In this document: positions 20,010 through 28,013 of the stretch, one piece after another | Layout of the letters: every line of letters begins with the position of its first letter | How positions within the stretch are numbered: the stretch's first letter is position 1 | DNA from: Ignavibacteriales bacterium | GTDB lineage: Bacteria; Bacteroidota; Ignavibacteria; Ignavibacteriales; Ignavibacteriaceae | Direction of reading: 5' to 3' | NCBI GenBank assembly: GCA_016707285.1 | Contig: JADJIA010000001.1 | Coordinates: 930,001 to 994,000 of the forward strand | DNA length: 64,000 nucleotides | Notes under the pieces: generated by a model | Databases searched by the model: none | Told to the model about the DNA's origin: nothing | What the model saw: the letters and a program-made list of their open reading frames with translations, nothing else | Translations under genes and position numbers: made by a program

Positions 20010-21041
20010 CAAAAAAAGCCATCAACATAATCATCCTGCTAAGCACACTCGTTGGGGTGTCAACAATCTATTTCCACTATTCTGCGGGACTTACTGTTTA
20101 CCAGGCAATTATCGATTCAACCGTTTCAACAATGCTTCTGACAGGATTTTCAACCGGACTTCTGCAACTTTATCGTTTTGTCCATTTTGAACTTGATGGC
20201 CTTCTTAAATTTATCGTTATCCACCTTATGTCAGGCGTAATTGTATCAATATTCTGGGTGAACGCCACTCAACTCGTTCTTTTTCAAGTGTTTATAAATG
20301 ACCCCGCTTACCAGACTTTTTTTAAGACCAATCTTGTCACCAGATTCTTTTTTGGTCTGATTCTCTATTTTACTTTTACTGCTTTTATCTACCTGATTCA
20401 GGCTTACTTTAAAAATATTGAAAGCATCAAAAATGAAGAATCTCTTAAAAGACAACTGCTCGAAGCCGAGCTGAATGTCCTGAAACTGCAGGTTAACCCC
20501 CACTTCATTTTAACACCTTAAATTCGATTTCTGCCCTTACACAAATTGACCCAACGCTTTCAACAGTGATGACCGAAAAACTTGCAAAATTTATTCGTCT
20601 TTCATTAGAAAACAAAGAACTGATGCTTATACCACTCTGTGATGAAATAGAGAACATAAAAGATATCTCGATATTGAACAAGTGAGATTTGAAGAAAAAA
20701 TGGAAGTGCTTTTTTTAATCCGGGAGGAGTCCAAACTTATTAAAATTCCTTCATTCATTCTTGTTCCGGTTATCGAAAATGCCATTAAACACGGTGTGCA
20801 ACCGGCGATGAACAGGGTGACAATCACTATTTCCACCTCCGTCGAACAAGACCATCTTCAGATTACTGTTACCAATACACTTGAAAATGGAAACCCCAAA
20901 AACCCTGTTGGTCTTGGTGTTGGCATCAATAATGTGAAAGAGCGACTTAAGCTCCACTATGACAAATCAGCAACCGTCTCGATCAGAAATTATGACAATC
21001 TTTTTTCATTAAGTATGGCAATCCCCCTGGAGAAAAAATGA
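20006..21041 (+). pseudogene. LytS/YpdA-type membrane sensor histidine kinase, two frameshifts
   Basis: Four hydrophobic segments fill residues 5-140, followed by a short coiled coil and the His_kinase domain typical of LytTR partners: phospho-acceptor motif NPHFIFNTLNSIS, N-box VIENAIKHGVQP, and glycine box GLGVGINNVKERL. The first frame runs 20006-20521. It breaks at T4 20508-20511 and again at A4 20658-20661, after which the third frame reaches 21041. Adding one base to each run restores a protein of about 345 residues. The end overlaps the LytTR regulator start (ATGA), so the two form an operon. Confidence 0.85.
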
Positions 21042-21790
21042 AAATTAGAGCCCTGATTGTGGATGATGAACCTCTCGCAAGGCGACTGATCAATAAATAT
21101 TGTGAAGACTCCGGTATGGTTGAGGTAGTGGGTCAAGCAGTAAATGGATTGGACGCATTACAAAAAATCAGTGACCTTGAACCACAACTGCTTTTTCTCG
21201 ATATTCAGATGCCGGGGGTGACAGGATTGGGAATGCTCGAGATGATTGATGAACCACCCCTTATAATTTTTGTAACTGCCTACGACGAATATGCAGTGAA
21301 GGCTTTTGAAAAAAATGCGATTGACTATCTTCTAAAACCCGTCGAATATGATCGATTTGTTGCGGCAATTAATCGCGCTTTTGAGAGACTCTCTTCGAAA
21401 GAACTCACAAAAGAATATTCTGCCATGATCGAAAATCTCAGGAAAGGAACCTCTCCCTGGATCGACAATATTCCGGTTAAAGTTAAAGGTGATATTGTTA
21501 TCCTGAAGGTTGATGAGATTTTATATTTTGAAGCATTGGATGACTATGTTGGAATCAGAGTTGGAACCAAAAAATTGTTAAAAAAACAGACGATTAAGGA
21601 TCTTGAGAAGAAACTAAACCCTTCAAAATTCATCAGAATTCACAGGTCGTTTATCATCAATGTTAAATCACTCCATAAAGTGATTACTGATGAGGGCGGG
21701 AACTACGGAGTTTTGCTTGAAGACGGAACGGTATTACCGGTAAGCAGATCTGGCTATCGGAATCTAAAAAGCCTTACCTCTTCAAATTAG
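21038..21790 (+). CDS. LytTR-family response regulator
   Basis: 250 residues. The receiver domain (1-120) has the acid pair in LIVDDEP, the acceptor Asp in LLFLDIQMPGVTG and the conserved Lys in YLLKPVEY. The C-terminal LytTR DNA-binding domain (about 145-248) contains ILYFEALDDYVGI, FIRIHRSFIINV and LPVSRSGYRNLK. It starts inside the lytS-type stop and ends 7 bp from the convergent exonuclease gene with no obvious terminator. A plausible target is the repeat-bearing promoter of the LiaF-like gene upstream. Confidence 0.92.
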   Translation: MKIRALIVDDEPLARRLINKYCEDSGMVEVVGQAVNGLDALQKISDLEPQLLFLDIQMPGVTGLGMLEMIDEPPLIIFVTAYDEYAVKAFEKNAIDYLLKPVEYDRFVAAINRAFERLSSKELTKEYSAMIENLRKGTSPWIDNIPVKVKGDIVILKVDEILYFEALDDYVGIRVGTKKLLKKQTIKDLEKKLNPSKFIRIHRSFIINVKSLHKVITDEGGNYGVLLEDGTVLPVSRSGYRNLKSLTSSN

Positions 21791-21797
21791 ATACAAT

Positions 21798-23528
21798 TCA
21801 AATATTTAAATTCAATTTACTCAAGTCAATCTCCCCGACAATTGGTTTGTATCTTTCATCTCTGAAACCACGATTTGAAACCCTCTGATATAATTCTTTT
21901 TTTGATTTGAATTCTGACAAATAAAAGATTTTAACCATTTCCCTGTTTAATGCCGCCCAGTTTAGTATTATCCGCATCCTTTCGTAATCTTCATCAGTAG
22001 GAAAATTGTCCAAACGGTCGTTCCCTTCAAAATAATCATCCAGAGTATCTTCAAAGTTGTCGTGAAAACTGTCAGGAAAATTTTTGATACACACTTTCCC
22101 CCTGATAAGAAGGAAATAGTCACAACTGCCGCTGCTTCCTGAAACTGACAATAAAACACAAGCTTTGTTTACAGGTTCTTTTAACAGTGAAGACCTGTGA
22201 ACCTGCTGCAATACCAGATCAACAGTTTTTTTGATTTCGGCAGCCTGCTCAAACTTTAATGCAGCAGAATAATCACTCATCCTTTTTATCAGTGAGGAAA
22301 GAAGTTCACTCTTCTCCCCTGCCATAAAACCGTAAAATTTTTCGAGCTCAAGATTATATTTATCATCGACTTCCTTTTCGCAAGGGGCAAAACACCGGTC
22401 GATAGTAGCCATAAAACAGGCTCTTCCCTTGGCAAATTCTTTATTGTTGCAGTTCCTGATCTTAAACGATTTCTCAGCAATTTCCACTACTTCTTCAGCT
22501 TTCTTTCTCGATATAAAAAGCCCAAAATAGTCGTTACCATCCAAATCAAAATGATTCACTAACTCAAGCGAGGGATAACGGTCTGCCATACCAACTTTAA
22601 CAAAATATTTATTGCCATAATTTTTTAGCTGAATATTGTGTTTGGGGTTGGTCAACTTAATAAGGACTGCTTCTTTCACTAATGCCATTACTTCGGTTGA
22701 AGTACTCTCATATCTTAGTGTCGTTGCATTTCCCAAAATGAGTTTACTCTTCCCTGCTGAATTTTCCGTCAAATGTGAAAAAAGTCTTTTACGAAGTGAT
22801 TTTGATTTCCCTATGTAAATTATATTCCCGATTGCATCAAGGAAATAGTAGTTCCCCGGAAGATCAGGAATTGCCGGAATCTCAAACCCTGTCTGTGCAA
22901 GTGTCTGTGGAAACTTTTTTGAAATGTCTTTTGGAGGGATGTACTGAAAGCCAAGAATATCCTTCAACATTGAAAGAGCAAACTCTTTTTGCAATTTCTC
23001 TTTTACTTTCACAAAAATCCGGGCGGTGGCAAGAGCATCGGAGTATGCTCTGTGGTTGGTGCCCGCCTCAACCCCGAGATAATCTCTGACCATCTCAAGT
23101 CTTTTTGATTTTAGCTGTGGGAAAAGTCTTTTTGCTGCCCTGAGAGTACAAAAAGTAACCGGTTTAAACTCCTCATATCCCGCATTCACAAACTCACTTG
23201 CAAGAAATTTTACATCAAACTGGATGTTGTGTCCCACGATAATGCTATCCTGAAGGAAATCCATCAATTTAGAAGCCATCGCATCAAAAACGGGAGCATC
23301 AATCAAATCTTCATCTTTGATGCCGGTTAACATCGTAATAAATGGATCAAGTCGGCGATGTGGATTAAAAAAGCTGCTGAAACTATCCACTATCTCACCA
23401 CGAACAACACGGAAGCCGGCAAATTCTATTATCCGCTCATGTTGAGCATTCATTCCCGTGGTCTCCACATCCAACACCGTGAATGGGACATCATCCATAT
23501 CGTTATGAAAAAGCGTTTCGAGGTTCAA
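21798..23528 (-). CDS. DEDDh exonuclease fused to a UvrC/Cho-like GIY-YIG nuclease
   Basis: 576 residues. The N-terminal DnaQ-like 3'-5' exonuclease (about 15-185) shows VLDVETTG, VGHNIQFD and HRAYSDA, the DEDDh residues. A GIY-YIG domain (about 225-310) begins PGNYYFLDAIGNIIYIGKSK. A UVR-like helix pair (ALKFEQAAEIKK) and a further C-terminal region follow. This fusion is known in several phyla and is thought to act in DNA repair, the GIY-YIG part resembling UvrC/Cho incision enzymes. The gene is intact and is divergent from the TlpA-like gene. Confidence 0.88.
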   Translation of the reverse strand: MNLETLFHNDMDDVPFTVLDVETTGMNAQHERIIEFAGFRVVRGEIVDSFSSFFNPHRRLDPFITMLTGIKDEDLIDAPVFDAMASKLMDFLQDSIIVGHNIQFDVKFLASEFVNAGYEEFKPVTFCTLRAAKRLFPQLKSKRLEMVRDYLGVEAGTNHRAYSDALATARIFVKVKEKLQKEFALSMLKDILGFQYIPPKDISKKFPQTLAQTGFEIPAIPDLPGNYYFLDAIGNIIYIGKSKSLRKRLFSHLTENSAGKSKLILGNATTLRYESTSTEVMALVKEAVLIKLTNPKHNIQLKNYGNKYFVKVGMADRYPSLELVNHFDLDGNDYFGLFISRKKAEEVVEIAEKSFKIRNCNNKEFAKGRACFMATIDRCFAPCEKEVDDKYNLELEKFYGFMAGEKSELLSSLIKRMSDYSAALKFEQAAEIKKTVDLVLQQVHRSSLLKEPVNKACVLLSVSGSSGSCDYFLLIRGKVCIKNFPDSFHDNFEDTLDDYFEGNDRLDNFPTDEDYERMRIILNWAALNREMVKIFYLSEFKSKKELYQRVSNRGFRDERYKPIVGEIDLSKLNLNI

Positions 23529-23596
23529 GAGGGTCGGGCTTGGATTTCTTGCAAAAAAAATAATTTACTGCACAAATTTACATCAACAACCCCTTT

Positions 23597-23625
23597 TTGA
23601 CATCAATTAATCGACCGCATAATAT
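23597..23625 (+). promoter_or_regulatory. Promoter of the TlpA-like lipoprotein gene
   Basis: Consensus TTGACA (23597-23602), 17-bp spacer, TAATAT (23620-23625). Transcription would start about 25 nt before the ATG, with a CGGAG ribosome site between. Confidence 0.65.
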
Positions 23626-23657
23626 TATTTTTATAAATCATTTTTTTCGGAGATCCT

Positions 23658-25553
23658 ATGAAATTTAAACCCGTTGTTTTTCTTGCACTTCTCAGTTTTG
23701 TGCTGACTTTGTCATGTACCACAAACAATCCGGTTTCCTCAAACTTTTCTTATGAACCATCAAAACCCTACGCAGGTGAAGAAATTACCGTTTCTTTTGA
23801 TGCATCGGGAAGCCAGGTTGCAAAAGAAGCAAAACTTATGCTGCTCGTTTTTGAACATACTTCAAAAGAGCCCATTGCTAAAGAAATTGAAATGACCAAA
23901 GATGGTAACTCATACAAAGCAAAATTTAAGACCGAAAACTCGACCAGATCTTTGGTTGTCGTCTTCAAAGGTGATAAAAACCTTGAGAACAACGAAAAAA
24001 GAGGTTTTCGAATTCCACTCTATGAAAAAAATGGAGATGAAATCAAGGGTTCGGATGCTGCTTATGTTGAATTTTTGCGGGATCACGGTTATATAGTTGA
24101 TCTCGGATTAAAAAACAGCGAATTGTTTAAACTTATAAACAACGACTTTGTTTTAAACCCCGCCCTAAAAGTTCAATATTACCCTGTTTATATCAGCCTG
24201 TTGAGAAGAGTGAAAGCTGATATCGCAGACAGCCTTATCAAGATGGATATGACAGAATTCGCTTCAAAAAACGACCCTGACGAATTTCATCTTGTTGCGC
24301 TTGTAAGAGGGCATGAGATTCTTCGTGATGTTGCCTCCGCAGATAAATACCGGGAAGTTCTCGCTTCAAAATTCCCTAAAAACAGTCTGGTGAAACTTGA
24401 CAGGTTTCAAAAAACAAGAAAAGAAACAGACCTTACCAAACAAAAAGAACTGATTAAAAAGTTTGCTGTTGATTTCCCCAACACCCGTGAATTAACTGTT
24501 TTAATCGATGGTTATATGAATTCTTTTTCCAAGGATATCGATTGGCAAAAAGTGGAAAAAGAAATTGTCGCCTCCGGGCTTGAACCAAGTGCCGTTTTTT
24601 ACAATCGTTCAGCAAAAAAATACCTCTCTGAAAAAGATCTCAAACCTGATCTATCTCTTTTTATAAGTAAAGTTGCCCTCGATAAAGTTAATTCTGAAAT
24701 TAAAGAGTTAAAAAAGAAACCACTTTCAACTCCTGAATCAATTTATCTCGAAGAACAAAACAGCAACCTCGCAATGATTGCTTACACAAGAGGACTTGCT
24801 TATAACAAACTCGGTAAAAAAAATGAAGCTCTTGAGATGTTTAAAGTGGCGGTGGATGCTTCAAAAATGGAAGATGATTCAGTGATTCCTGAATATCTGG
24901 CTGCACTCGCAGAATCCGGTAAAAGGAAAGAGGCACTCGAAATTGCAAAAGATCTTAAAGGTCAAGCCAAGTCAAATCCCAAAATTGACAGTCTGATTTC
25001 TGTCTATTATATCGCAGAAAATGGAAATGACAACGGGCTCAAATCATTACTCGACGATCTCTCAAAAAAGAGTGAGCTGGTGCTTACTCAAAAGCTTAAA
25101 GCTGCCATGATTGATATCCCGGCAAGCGACTTTACCCTCAATGATCTTGACGGTCAACCTGTTACTCTTTCCAAACTCAGAGGAAAAACTGTCATACTCG
25201 ATTTCTGGGCTACCTGGTGTGGGCCTTGTCTCGCCTCATTCCCCACACTAAAAATTGCCGTTGAAAAATATGCCAAAGAAAAAGATGTGGTTTTTCTTTT
25301 TGTAAATGCATGGGAAAATGCAAAAGATAAAAAGAAAAATGCAGCTGACTTCATTACGAAGAACAACTACCCTTTTAGAGTACTTCTCGACGACAAAGAT
25401 AAAGTGATTACAGCTTTTGAGGTATCAGGAATCCCGACTAAATTTATCATCGACAAAAGAGGTAATATAAGATTTGAGTCGGTTGGCTTCAATGACAACA
25501 CCGAAGAGATGTTGAAGGAAATTGACCTGATGATCGAAATGGCGAGGAAATAA
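23658..25553 (+). CDS. TPR lipoprotein with C-terminal TlpA-like thioredoxin domain
   Basis: 631 residues. A lipoprotein signal ends LTLSC (Cys about 20). A beta-sandwich-like domain and a helical region follow, with a TPR-like pair near 375-450 (AYTRGLAYNKLGKKNEALEM). The thioredoxin fold (about 490-631) has the redox motif WATWCGPC and the cis-proline in SGIPTKFI. Such proteins work at the cell surface or periplasm in thiol-disulfide exchange, often reducing substrates during protein folding or cytochrome maturation. The specific partner is unknown. The gene is intact and stands alone between a strong promoter and a bidirectional terminator. Confidence 0.88.
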   Translation: MKFKPVVFLALLSFVLTLSCTTNNPVSSNFSYEPSKPYAGEEITVSFDASGSQVAKEAKLMLLVFEHTSKEPIAKEIEMTKDGNSYKAKFKTENSTRSLVVVFKGDKNLENNEKRGFRIPLYEKNGDEIKGSDAAYVEFLRDHGYIVDLGLKNSELFKLINNDFVLNPALKVQYYPVYISLLRRVKADIADSLIKMDMTEFASKNDPDEFHLVALVRGHEILRDVASADKYREVLASKFPKNSLVKLDRFQKTRKETDLTKQKELIKKFAVDFPNTRELTVLIDGYMNSFSKDIDWQKVEKEIVASGLEPSAVFYNRSAKKYLSEKDLKPDLSLFISKVALDKVNSEIKELKKKPLSTPESIYLEEQNSNLAMIAYTRGLAYNKLGKKNEALEMFKVAVDASKMEDDSVIPEYLAALAESGKRKEALEIAKDLKGQAKSNPKIDSLISVYYIAENGNDNGLKSLLDDLSKKSELVLTQKLKAAMIDIPASDFTLNDLDGQPVTLSKLRGKTVILDFWATWCGPCLASFPTLKIAVEKYAKEKDVVFLFVNAWENAKDKKKNAADFITKNNYPFRVLLDDKDKVITAFEVSGIPTKFIIDKRGNIRFESVGFNDNTEEMLKEIDLMIEMARK

Positions 25554-25559
25554 ATTTCA

Positions 25560-25720
25560 GGTATTAAATATTAATTATTAGGTATTAATTTTTTTAATTT
25601 CCTACATAAAAAAAGCCCGTGAAGTTATTCGCGGGCTTTTTTTTATTCTATAATCCAATAAAGTAGTAATCTCGGCTCAGGCAAATGCAATTAATAATTA
25701 ATAGTTAATAATTAATACCT
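25560..25720. repeat. Imperfect inverted AT repeats flanking a terminator
   Basis: GGTATTAA-type words at 25560-25590 recur in inverted orientation at 25689-25720 (ending TTAATACC), on either side of the terminator hairpin. The left copy begins 7 nt after the TlpA-like stop codon and the right copy ends 7 nt before the nlpC stop. The arrangement resembles that at nrdJ with a different word. Confidence 0.6.
25608..25644. terminator. Bidirectional terminator between convergent genes
   Basis: Nine-bp stem GCCCGTGAA/TTCGCGGGC (one G-T pair) with a 4-nt loop, flanked by A7 and T8, so it has a T tract on each strand. It lies between the TlpA-like gene (plus) and the NlpC lipoprotein gene (minus). 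Confidence 0.85.
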
Positions 25721-25727
25721 AAAAAAA

Positions 25728-26453
25728 CTATTCTTCTTCAAACAATTTTTTAAATCTTCTCCCGCCCATATATTTATCAGTGTAATATTTGGTGTCGAAA
25801 GATGACACAATTACACCCTGCTTTGTGCTGGCATGTGCAAAGAGGCGATTGCCGAGATAGATTCCAACATGACCCGGTCTGGCAGAAGGTCTTGTGTCAA
25901 AAAAGACCAAATCACCAAAACGGAGATCATTAAATGTTGGTACAACCTCTCCCTGATTAAACTGATCGCGTGCGGTTCGATACATCGAAAGACCAAATGC
26001 TTCCGTAAAAACAAGTTTTGTAAAACCTGAGCAATCGAGTCCCGATCGGGTATTTCCACCCCAAACATATGGAGTGCCGAGATACTTGATAATGTTCATG
26101 ATCAAAATGTCGCGATTGGCTTTTTGCTTTTCGTCAAGGTTTTGAACATTATCCATAATAATGTCTTCCATCGAAATCGTTTCATTTACCGGAAGATCAT
26201 AAAATTCTGTGTCTTCATCTCCCCCCGTCTGGTCGGGGATTCTGACGGTTTCTTCTTCTGTTTTTGTTACTACAGGAGGAGTTGGGACTGTATCTGCAGG
26301 AAAACGAGCCTCATCCACTATCTGTGCACCAGGCTTGTTCTCCTCCACATCTTTTCCTCTTCCCGGAGCTGACATTAAACTCGAACAGCCGGAGAGGAGA
26401 AGTACCCCGCCGGCTGCAGTAAGAAATATCAGCAGTTTCTTATTAAGAACCAA
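25728..26453 (-). CDS. NlpC/P60-family lipoprotein (probable cell-wall endopeptidase)
   Basis: 241 residues. The lipoprotein signal has lipobox LSGC near residue 23, followed by a Pro/Thr/Glu-rich linker. The C-terminal NlpC/P60 domain has the catalytic Cys in SGLDCSGFTKLVF and the His in RPGHVGIYLGN. The family cleaves peptide stem bonds in peptidoglycan. It starts with TTG inside the last codons of rpoD (11-bp overlap), using AAAGG within rpoD as ribosome site, so it is translationally coupled to the sigma factor gene. Confidence 0.88.
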   Translation of the reverse strand: MVLNKKLLIFLTAAGGVLLLSGCSSLMSAPGRGKDVEENKPGAQIVDEARFPADTVPTPPVVTKTEEETVRIPDQTGGDEDTEFYDLPVNETISMEDIIMDNVQNLDEKQKANRDILIMNIIKYLGTPYVWGGNTRSGLDCSGFTKLVFTEAFGLSMYRTARDQFNQGEVVPTFNDLRFGDLVFFDTRPSARPGHVGIYLGNRLFAHASTKQGVIVSSFDTKYYTDKYMGGRRFKKLFEEE

Positions 26454-27300
26454 GATATGCCTTTAAATTTTTTGTTTTTGGATTTCTTTGGAGTCGACGA
26501 ATTGCCTTCTCTTTTATCTGTCTTACTCTTTCACGGGTAAGTGAAAACTTCTCACCAATCTCTTCAAGCGTGAGCGAGTGTTCTTTATTAAGCCCAAAAT
26601 AGAGCCTGATAACTTCGGCTTCTCTTTCGGTTAGTGCCGAAAGTGCCCTGCTAATTTCCTTTTTCAATGATTCCGACATTAAGGTGTAGTCGGGTTGTGG
26701 TTGTTGATCATTCTGAAGTACATCAAGAAGTCTGTTGTCTTCACCCTGAGCAAATGGCGCATCCACAGAGACATGTCTTCCTGATATCTTGAGTGTATCG
26801 GCAACTTCGTTTACATCCATTTCCACTTCTGCAGCAATTTCAGAAGCTCTTGGCTCCCTCTCATATTCCTGCTCAAGCTGGCTGTATGCTTTTGTAATCT
26901 TGTTAAGTGCTCCCACTCTGTTTAAGGGTAGTCTCACTATTCTTGATTGTTCTGCCAATGCCTGAAGTATTGATTGACGAATCCACCACACCGCATAGGA
27001 GATAAACTTAAATCCTCTGGTTTCATCAAATCTTCTTGCAGCTTTGATCAAACCGAGGTTTCCTTCATTTATCAAATCGCCAAGTGACAAACCCTGATTC
27101 TGATATTGTTTGGCAACCGACACAACAAATCTTAAATTGGCTTTGGTAAGTGTTTCAAGGGCGTGTTGATCCCCCGCCTTTATCCGGATGGCAAGCTCTA
27201 TTTCCTGTTCAGGAGTAAGCAAATCAACTTTACCAATCTCTTGAAGATATTTGTCGAGCGACTGACTCTCACGGTTGGTATATTGCTTCGTAATTCTCAC
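26443..27300 (-). CDS. rpoD: Primary sigma factor RpoD/SigA, compact Bacteroidota type
   Basis: About 285 residues, lacking region 1.1 as in Bacteroidota primary sigma factors. Region 1.2 has NRESQSLDKYLQEIGKVDLL, region 2 has LRFVVSVAKQYQNQGL, INEGNLGLIKAARRFD and SYAVWWIRQSI, region 3 follows, and region 4 has LTLEEIGEKFSLTRERVRQI. I prefer the GTG at 27300, which has GAGAGG 8 nt upstream, to the in-frame GTG at 27309, which overlaps that site. It recognises the TTG/TAnnTTTG promoters noted here (inference). It lies downstream of deoB and two eutN genes. Confidence 0.95.
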   Translation of the reverse strand: MRITKQYTNRESQSLDKYLQEIGKVDLLTPEQEIELAIRIKAGDQHALETLTKANLRFVVSVAKQYQNQGLSLGDLINEGNLGLIKAARRFDETRGFKFISYAVWWIRQSILQALAEQSRIVRLPLNRVGALNKITKAYSQLEQEYEREPRASEIAAEVEMDVNEVADTLKISGRHVSVDAPFAQGEDNRLLDVLQNDQQPQPDYTLMSESLKKEISRALSALTEREAEVIRLYFGLNKEHSLTLEEIGEKFSLTRERVRQIKEKAIRRLQRNPKTKNLKAYLGS

Positions 27301-27328
27301 CGATACCACCTCTCTCTTTTTAAATTAA

Positions 27329-27610
27329 TCAATTCTTTAAATTCTTATCTGTATATAACGAATCCACTATGGCTACTATTGATGCATCAACAGGTGCCAT
27401 ATCGACCGGTAGTGGTATTACAGCCTCGCTGGCAGTAATATATACCACGATCTCCCCGGAGCCTGCACCTACTGTATCAACAGCAATGAGAGGACTCCCG
27501 GTGTTCTGATGGTTTGAATTTATGGGCTGTATAATTCTGAATGATGAACCTTCAAGCGATTCATATTTTCGAGTTGCCCATAAATTACCGATAACTTTTG
27601 CCAGAAACAT
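27329..27610 (-). CDS. EutN/CcmL-family microcompartment vertex protein (second copy)
   Basis: 93 residues. The pentamer-forming EutN/CcmL fold is indicated by the opening AKVIGNLWATRK and the core AVDTVGAGSGEIVVYIT. The ASEAV that follows replaces the more usual GSSAR, so this copy is more diverged than its neighbour. These proteins cap the vertices of bacterial microcompartments. No hexameric shell gene is in the window. It starts 11 nt after the first copy and 20-30 nt before rpoD. Confidence 0.85.
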   Translation of the reverse strand: MFLAKVIGNLWATRKYESLEGSSFRIIQPINSNHQNTGSPLIAVDTVGAGSGEIVVYITASEAVIPLPVDMAPVDASIVAIVDSLYTDKNLKN

Positions 27611-27621
27611 GCCAACTCTGG

Positions 27622-27891
27622 TTATTCGGTTTTATCAAGTTTATCAATTATCGCCATCACCACTGCATCTATTGGTTTGTTTTTGGTGAAATTTGTTTGA
27701 CGCGCACTACTACCGGTTGCAACAAGGACAACCTCCCCTTCACCGGCGCCAACACTATCGACAGCGATCACAAAATTCGATTTTTCTTTTAACTCAAGAT
27801 CGAGTTCACGGACTATAAGAAACTTGGCTCCTACAAGATTTTCATCTTTCTTTGTGGACCAAACAGTTCCAATTACTTTTCCAATTATCAA
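27622..27891 (-). CDS. EutN/CcmL-family microcompartment vertex protein (first copy)
   Basis: 89 residues with typical family features: IIGKVIGTVWSTKK at the start, the central AVDSVGAGEGEVVLVATGSS and a C-terminal helix AVVMAIIDKL. The start is TTG at 27889-27891 with GAGG 5 nt upstream, and it overlaps the TGA of a possible micro-ORF. The neighbours are deoB and rpoD. Either this pair helps assemble a compartment encoded elsewhere or it has another role, since lone EutN homologues are common. Confidence 0.88.
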   Translation of the reverse strand: MIIGKVIGTVWSTKKDENLVGAKFLIVRELDLELKEKSNFVIAVDSVGAGEGEVVLVATGSSARQTNFTKNKPIDAVVMAIIDKLDKTE

Positions 27892-28013
27892 TTCAACCTC
27901 GACTTCACAAATGCATCAGTTGCATTAAACTTTAACAAAGTTTGTTCGATTTTAATTCCAATCAAATCAAAGTCACCATTTATCTTAGACGGCAGAATGG
28001 CTGATTTGGTTCG
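27888..28013 (-). CDS. Possible micro-ORF between deoB and eutN
   Basis: After the deoB stop the same frame stays open for 41 codons, reading among others SKINGDFDLIGIKIEQTLL and FNATDAFVKSRLN, with coding-like composition. Its TGA overlaps the EutN TTG start. There is no ATG; the best start is TTG near 27962 behind GGTGA, which would give only about 24 residues. It could be a small coupled peptide or the eroded end of a longer gene. No family recognised. Confidence 0.25.
   Translation of the reverse strand, partial: RTKSAILPSKINGDFDLIGIKIEQTLLKFNATDAFVKSRLN

Noticed and set aside
19978..20190. Open frame overlapping the start of the LytS-type gene
   Set aside because: It is out of frame with the clearly membrane-spanning kinase N-terminus and lacks a ribosome site.
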